Part shown: one piece after another, positions 62,203-64,000 of the stretch
Layout: the number at the start of each line of letters is the position of its first letter
Numbering within the stretch: the first letter of the stretch is position 1
From: Streptomyces lavendulae subsp. lavendulae
Lineage (GTDB): Bacteria > Actinomycetota > Actinomycetes > Streptomycetales > Streptomycetaceae
Length of the DNA: 64,000 bases
Assembly (NCBI RefSeq): GCF_002803845.1
Contig: NZ_CP024985.1
Span: 682,001-746,000, forward strand
Direction of reading: 5' to 3'
Program-made: the position numbers and the translations under genes
The notes under the pieces: model-generated
Told to the model about the DNA's origin: nothing
What the model saw: only the letters and a program-made list of their open reading frames with translations
Database searches by the model: none

Positions 62203-63354
62203 GTGGACATCGTGGCGGCCAACGGCGACGGCACGGGCGGGCGGGAGCTCTTCGAAGTCCCCCGGGAGGTGTCGTACTTCAACACCGCCGGCATCGCCCC
62301 CACCCTGACGGCGTCCCTGGAAGCGGGCGGGGCCGCCCTGGCGTGGCGGGCCAGGCCCTGGAAGATCCGTACCGACGACTGGTTCGACGGCGCCGAGCGC
62401 CGCCGGGCCCTCTTCGCCTCCCTCGTCGGCGCCACCGCCGCGGACATCGCCCTCATCCCCGCGACCAGCTACGGATGCGCCACCGCCGCCGCCAACGTGG
62501 CCGTCGGGCCCGGCCGGCAGGTGGTCGTCCTGGACGGCGAGTACCCGTCGGGCATCTACACCTGGCGCCGCTGCGCGGCCGAGCGCGGGGCGGAGCTGCG
62601 CACCGTGTCCCGCGCGCCGGGGCAGGGGTGGACCGAGGCCGTGCTGGAGGCGATCGGCGAGCGGACCGCCGTGGTGTCGGTACCGCAGGTCCACTGGACG
62701 GACGGGGCCTCGCTCGACCTGGTGGCGGTCTCCCGGGCGGCCCGCGCGGCCGGGGCGGCACTGGTGGTCGACGCCAGCCAGTCCGCCGGGGCCGTACCCC
62801 TCGACGTCCGCGAGGTCCGGCCCGACTTCCTCTTCGCGGTCGGCTACAAGTGGCTGCTCGGACCCTTCGGACTGGGCTACCTCTACGTCGACCCCGCCCA
62901 TCACGGCGGCCGGCCGCTGGAGGAGAACTGGATCGTGCGCCGGGACGCGCGCGACTTCAGCCGGCTCGTCGACTACCGCGACGCCTACCAGGACGGCGCC
63001 CGCCGCTTCGACGTGGGACAGCGCACCGCGTTCGAGCTCACGCCCATGGCCGTGGCCGCGCTGGAGCAGATGAACGCGTGGACCCCGTCCGGGGTCGCCC
63101 GGGCCCTCGCCCGGCACACCGCCCGCATCGGCGAGGCCGCCCTGGCGGCGGGCTGGACGGTACCCGAGCCGCGCGGCCCCCACATGCTCGGCGTCCACCT
63201 GCCCGCGGGTGTGAGGCCGCGTCTCCTGGAGTACCTGGAGGCACGGGGCATCCACACCGCCGCGCGCGGTGACGCCCTGCGGATCAGTCCGCACATGCAC
63301 ACCACCGACGAGGACGTCGACCGGCTCACCGCCGCGTTCCGCCGCCACCACTGA
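62203..63354 (+). CDS. Class V aminotransferase (cysteine desulfurase-like fold)
   Basis: A 383-residue PLP enzyme of fold type I. The Schiff-base lysine is Lys216 in FLFAVGYKWLLGPFG and the pyridine-N-binding Asp is Asp190 in ALVVDASQSAGAVPLD. PATSYGCATAAANVA is the phosphate-binding loop region, and the C-terminal small domain has HTAARGDALRISPHMHTTDE. It lacks a flexible catalytic Cys loop, so it may be an isopenicillin-epimerase-like or kynureninase-like member rather than a desulfurase. GTG 62203 has a good RBS. Confidence 0.9.
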   Translation: MDIVAANGDGTGGRELFEVPREVSYFNTAGIAPTLTASLEAGGAALAWRARPWKIRTDDWFDGAERRRALFASLVGATAADIALIPATSYGCATAAANVAVGPGRQVVVLDGEYPSGIYTWRRCAAERGAELRTVSRAPGQGWTEAVLEAIGERTAVVSVPQVHWTDGASLDLVAVSRAARAAGAALVVDASQSAGAVPLDVREVRPDFLFAVGYKWLLGPFGLGYLYVDPAHHGGRPLEENWIVRRDARDFSRLVDYRDAYQDGARRFDVGQRTAFELTPMAVAALEQMNAWTPSGVARALARHTARIGEAALAAGWTVPEPRGPHMLGVHLPAGVRPRLLEYLEARGIHTAARGDALRISPHMHTTDEDVDRLTAAFRRHH

Positions 63355-63369
63355 TCCGGAGAACGGAAA

Positions 63370-63399
63370 GGCCCCGGCCTCCCTGAGGAGGCCGGGGCC
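63370..63399. terminator. Bidirectional terminator, copy B
   Basis: GGCCCCGGCCTCC pairs with GGAGGCCGGGGCC (13 bp perfect) around CTGA, nearly identical to the hairpin at 45775. It lies between the aminotransferase and the convergent tRNA-like copy B. On the tRNA strand the stem is followed by TTTCC. Confidence 0.9.
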
Positions 63400-63405
63400 C
63401 GATCG

Positions 63406-63475
63406 AGCGCTGGGCAGGCCTTGCACCTGCATCCCCCCACGGGAAGTGGGGTGTCTTTCCTTGGACCACCAACGC
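63406..63475 (-). tRNA. tRNA-Gly(UCC)-like gene, copy B, atypical T-loop
   Basis: Identical to copy A over all 70 nt except one base in the variable region (GGAT instead of GAAT). The same cloverleaf, UCC anticodon, glycine identity bases, minimal D-loop, C37 and unusual T-loop TGCAAGG are present. Terminator and upstream region are also conserved with copy A. Strict conservation in the tRNA body, with drift only in the flanks and the variable arm, argues for selection on the RNA rather than a mobile repeat. Confidence 0.75.
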
Positions 63476-63545
63476 CTGTCCCACCACCGCGTTCCGCAGG
63501 GGCGAGCTCTAGATCAACTCTACCGCACCGATCCGGCCCCGGCGG
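63476..63545 (-). promoter_or_regulatory. Conserved upstream region of tRNA-like copy B
   Basis: Matches the region upstream of copy A, including GTCCCACCACCG next to the gene and GATCCGGCCCC at the far end (plus-strand reading). The -10 candidate on the minus strand is TAGAGT. Confidence 0.55.
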
Positions 63546-63554
63546 ACACCCCCG

Positions 63555-63815
63555 TCAGTCGACGTCGAGGTGGTAGGCACCGGCCCGGGCGTCGGCGAAG
63601 AGGGTGAACTGCACCTGCTCACCACCGGGGTCGTCACCGCTGTCCACCTCCACCGGTTCGGCGTCCACCAGGACGTACTCCCCGTACCCTTCGAAGTCTC
63701 CCGGCCCGTCGGCCACACCGATGTGGATCGGCGTCTCGTCGGGCAGGTCTGCGAGTGCCGCGCGCAGTCGCGCCGCGGTCCACACCTGTGGGGCGTGGTC
63801 GAACATGTCAGCCAT
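63555..63815 (-). CDS. DUF6225 family small protein
   Basis: An 86-residue acidic soluble protein. The characteristic blocks are VWTAARLRAALADLPDETPI, then IHIGVADGPGDF, with an end of QVQFTLFADARAGAYHL. Function unknown; common as a stand-alone gene in Streptomyces. The ATG at 63815 has a weak GGGGC-type upstream site. Confidence 0.75.
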   Translation of the reverse strand: MADMFDHAPQVWTAARLRAALADLPDETPIHIGVADGPGDFEGYGEYVLVDAEPVEVDSGDDPGGEQVQFTLFADARAGAYHLDVD

Positions 63816-63828
63816 GCCCCGAGGTTAG

Positions 63829-64000
63829 GGCCGTTGCCCGTACGCGCCTCCGCGCCGCGCCGCGCACGCGCGGCGGTGGCGGCATACGGGTGGAACCACC
63901 GGGGGACGACGGCGCGACTTCGGCTTTCTCCGGAACGCAAGAGTGCGGCGGATCTTCACGGAAGGGCAGTTGCGCCCGCGTGTTGGCGGGTAGCATCCGG
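63829..64000. other. Right edge, no complete gene
   Basis: No coding region can be supported in the last 170 bp. The end reads toward a TAGCAT box (63991-63996) that could be the -10 of a gene beyond the window. Confidence 0.4.

Overview
The window is 64 kb of very GC-rich DNA from an actinomycete, almost certainly a Streptomyces or close relative. The codon use is strongly GC3-biased. There are many TetR, MarR, MerR, PadR and LacI regulators, many apparently leaderless promoters, a TTA (bldA-type) codon, secreted CAP and S33 peptidases, and a second NAD-dependent DNA ligase. It looks like chromosomal-arm accessory DNA: short operons, many divergent regulator/target pairs and at least seven decayed genes. 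No integrase, transposase, CRISPR array, rRNA or large biosynthetic cluster was found.

Layout. 0-13 kb holds two drug efflux permeases, an MBL hydrolase/NTF2-fold pair with a divergent TetR, an NTF2-fold gene behind a SoxR-type palindrome, a MarR/old-yellow-enzyme pair with twin operators, an ECF42-type sigma factor coupled to its DGPF partner, a MerR gene, and a cupin/YbaK divergent pair sharing a 32-bp inverted repeat. 12.5-19.5 kb encodes secreted proteins (a serine-hydrolase-fold protein lacking the SxxK lysine and two tandem S33 peptidases), an internally deleted P-loop kinase and small hypothetical proteins. 19.5-27.6 kb has a cytochrome P450, DoxX and VOC proteins, then a SWIM / DUF6493 / SUKH-4 operon. 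27.7-34.6 kb is rich in gene remnants (haloalkane dehalogenase, esterase, SurE) around an intact LacI regulator whose operators can still be seen. 34.6-45.8 kb carries an anion permease, a GH2 exo-glucosaminidase-like enzyme, a delta-60/DUF11/RTX secreted protein, a FAD monooxygenase/PadR/GH-A-like locus with a TTA codon, and a CAP-domain protein. 46-53 kb has a D-Ala-D-Ala carboxypeptidase-like protein, a DMT transporter, a second LigA, and MazG-like/PIG-L and aldo-keto reductase genes. 53.4-57.2 kb is a five-gene operon with a WXG-type, glycine-rich secreted-effector candidate and a DcrB/EagR-like small protein. 57.3-64 kb has a hydrolase and HTH regulator sharing an iterated operator array, an SDR remnant, an acyl-CoA dehydrogenase/PadR pair, a class V aminotransferase and a DUF6225 gene.

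The most unusual signal is a pair of almost identical 70-nt tRNA-like genes (45817-45886 and 63406-63475, both minus strand). Each has its own conserved upstream region and terminator. They fold as a complete cloverleaf with a UCC anticodon and all the bacterial glycine identity bases (G1:C72, C2:G71, G3:C70, U73, C35, C36). They lack U55 and U60 in the T-loop and have C37. They are candidates for a non-translational glycine tRNA, for example one serving the Gly cross-bridge of LL-DAP peptidoglycan, as non-proteogenic tRNA-Gly(UCC) does in Staphylococcus. The second system worth pursuing is the 53.4-57.2 kb effector/chaperone-like operon.
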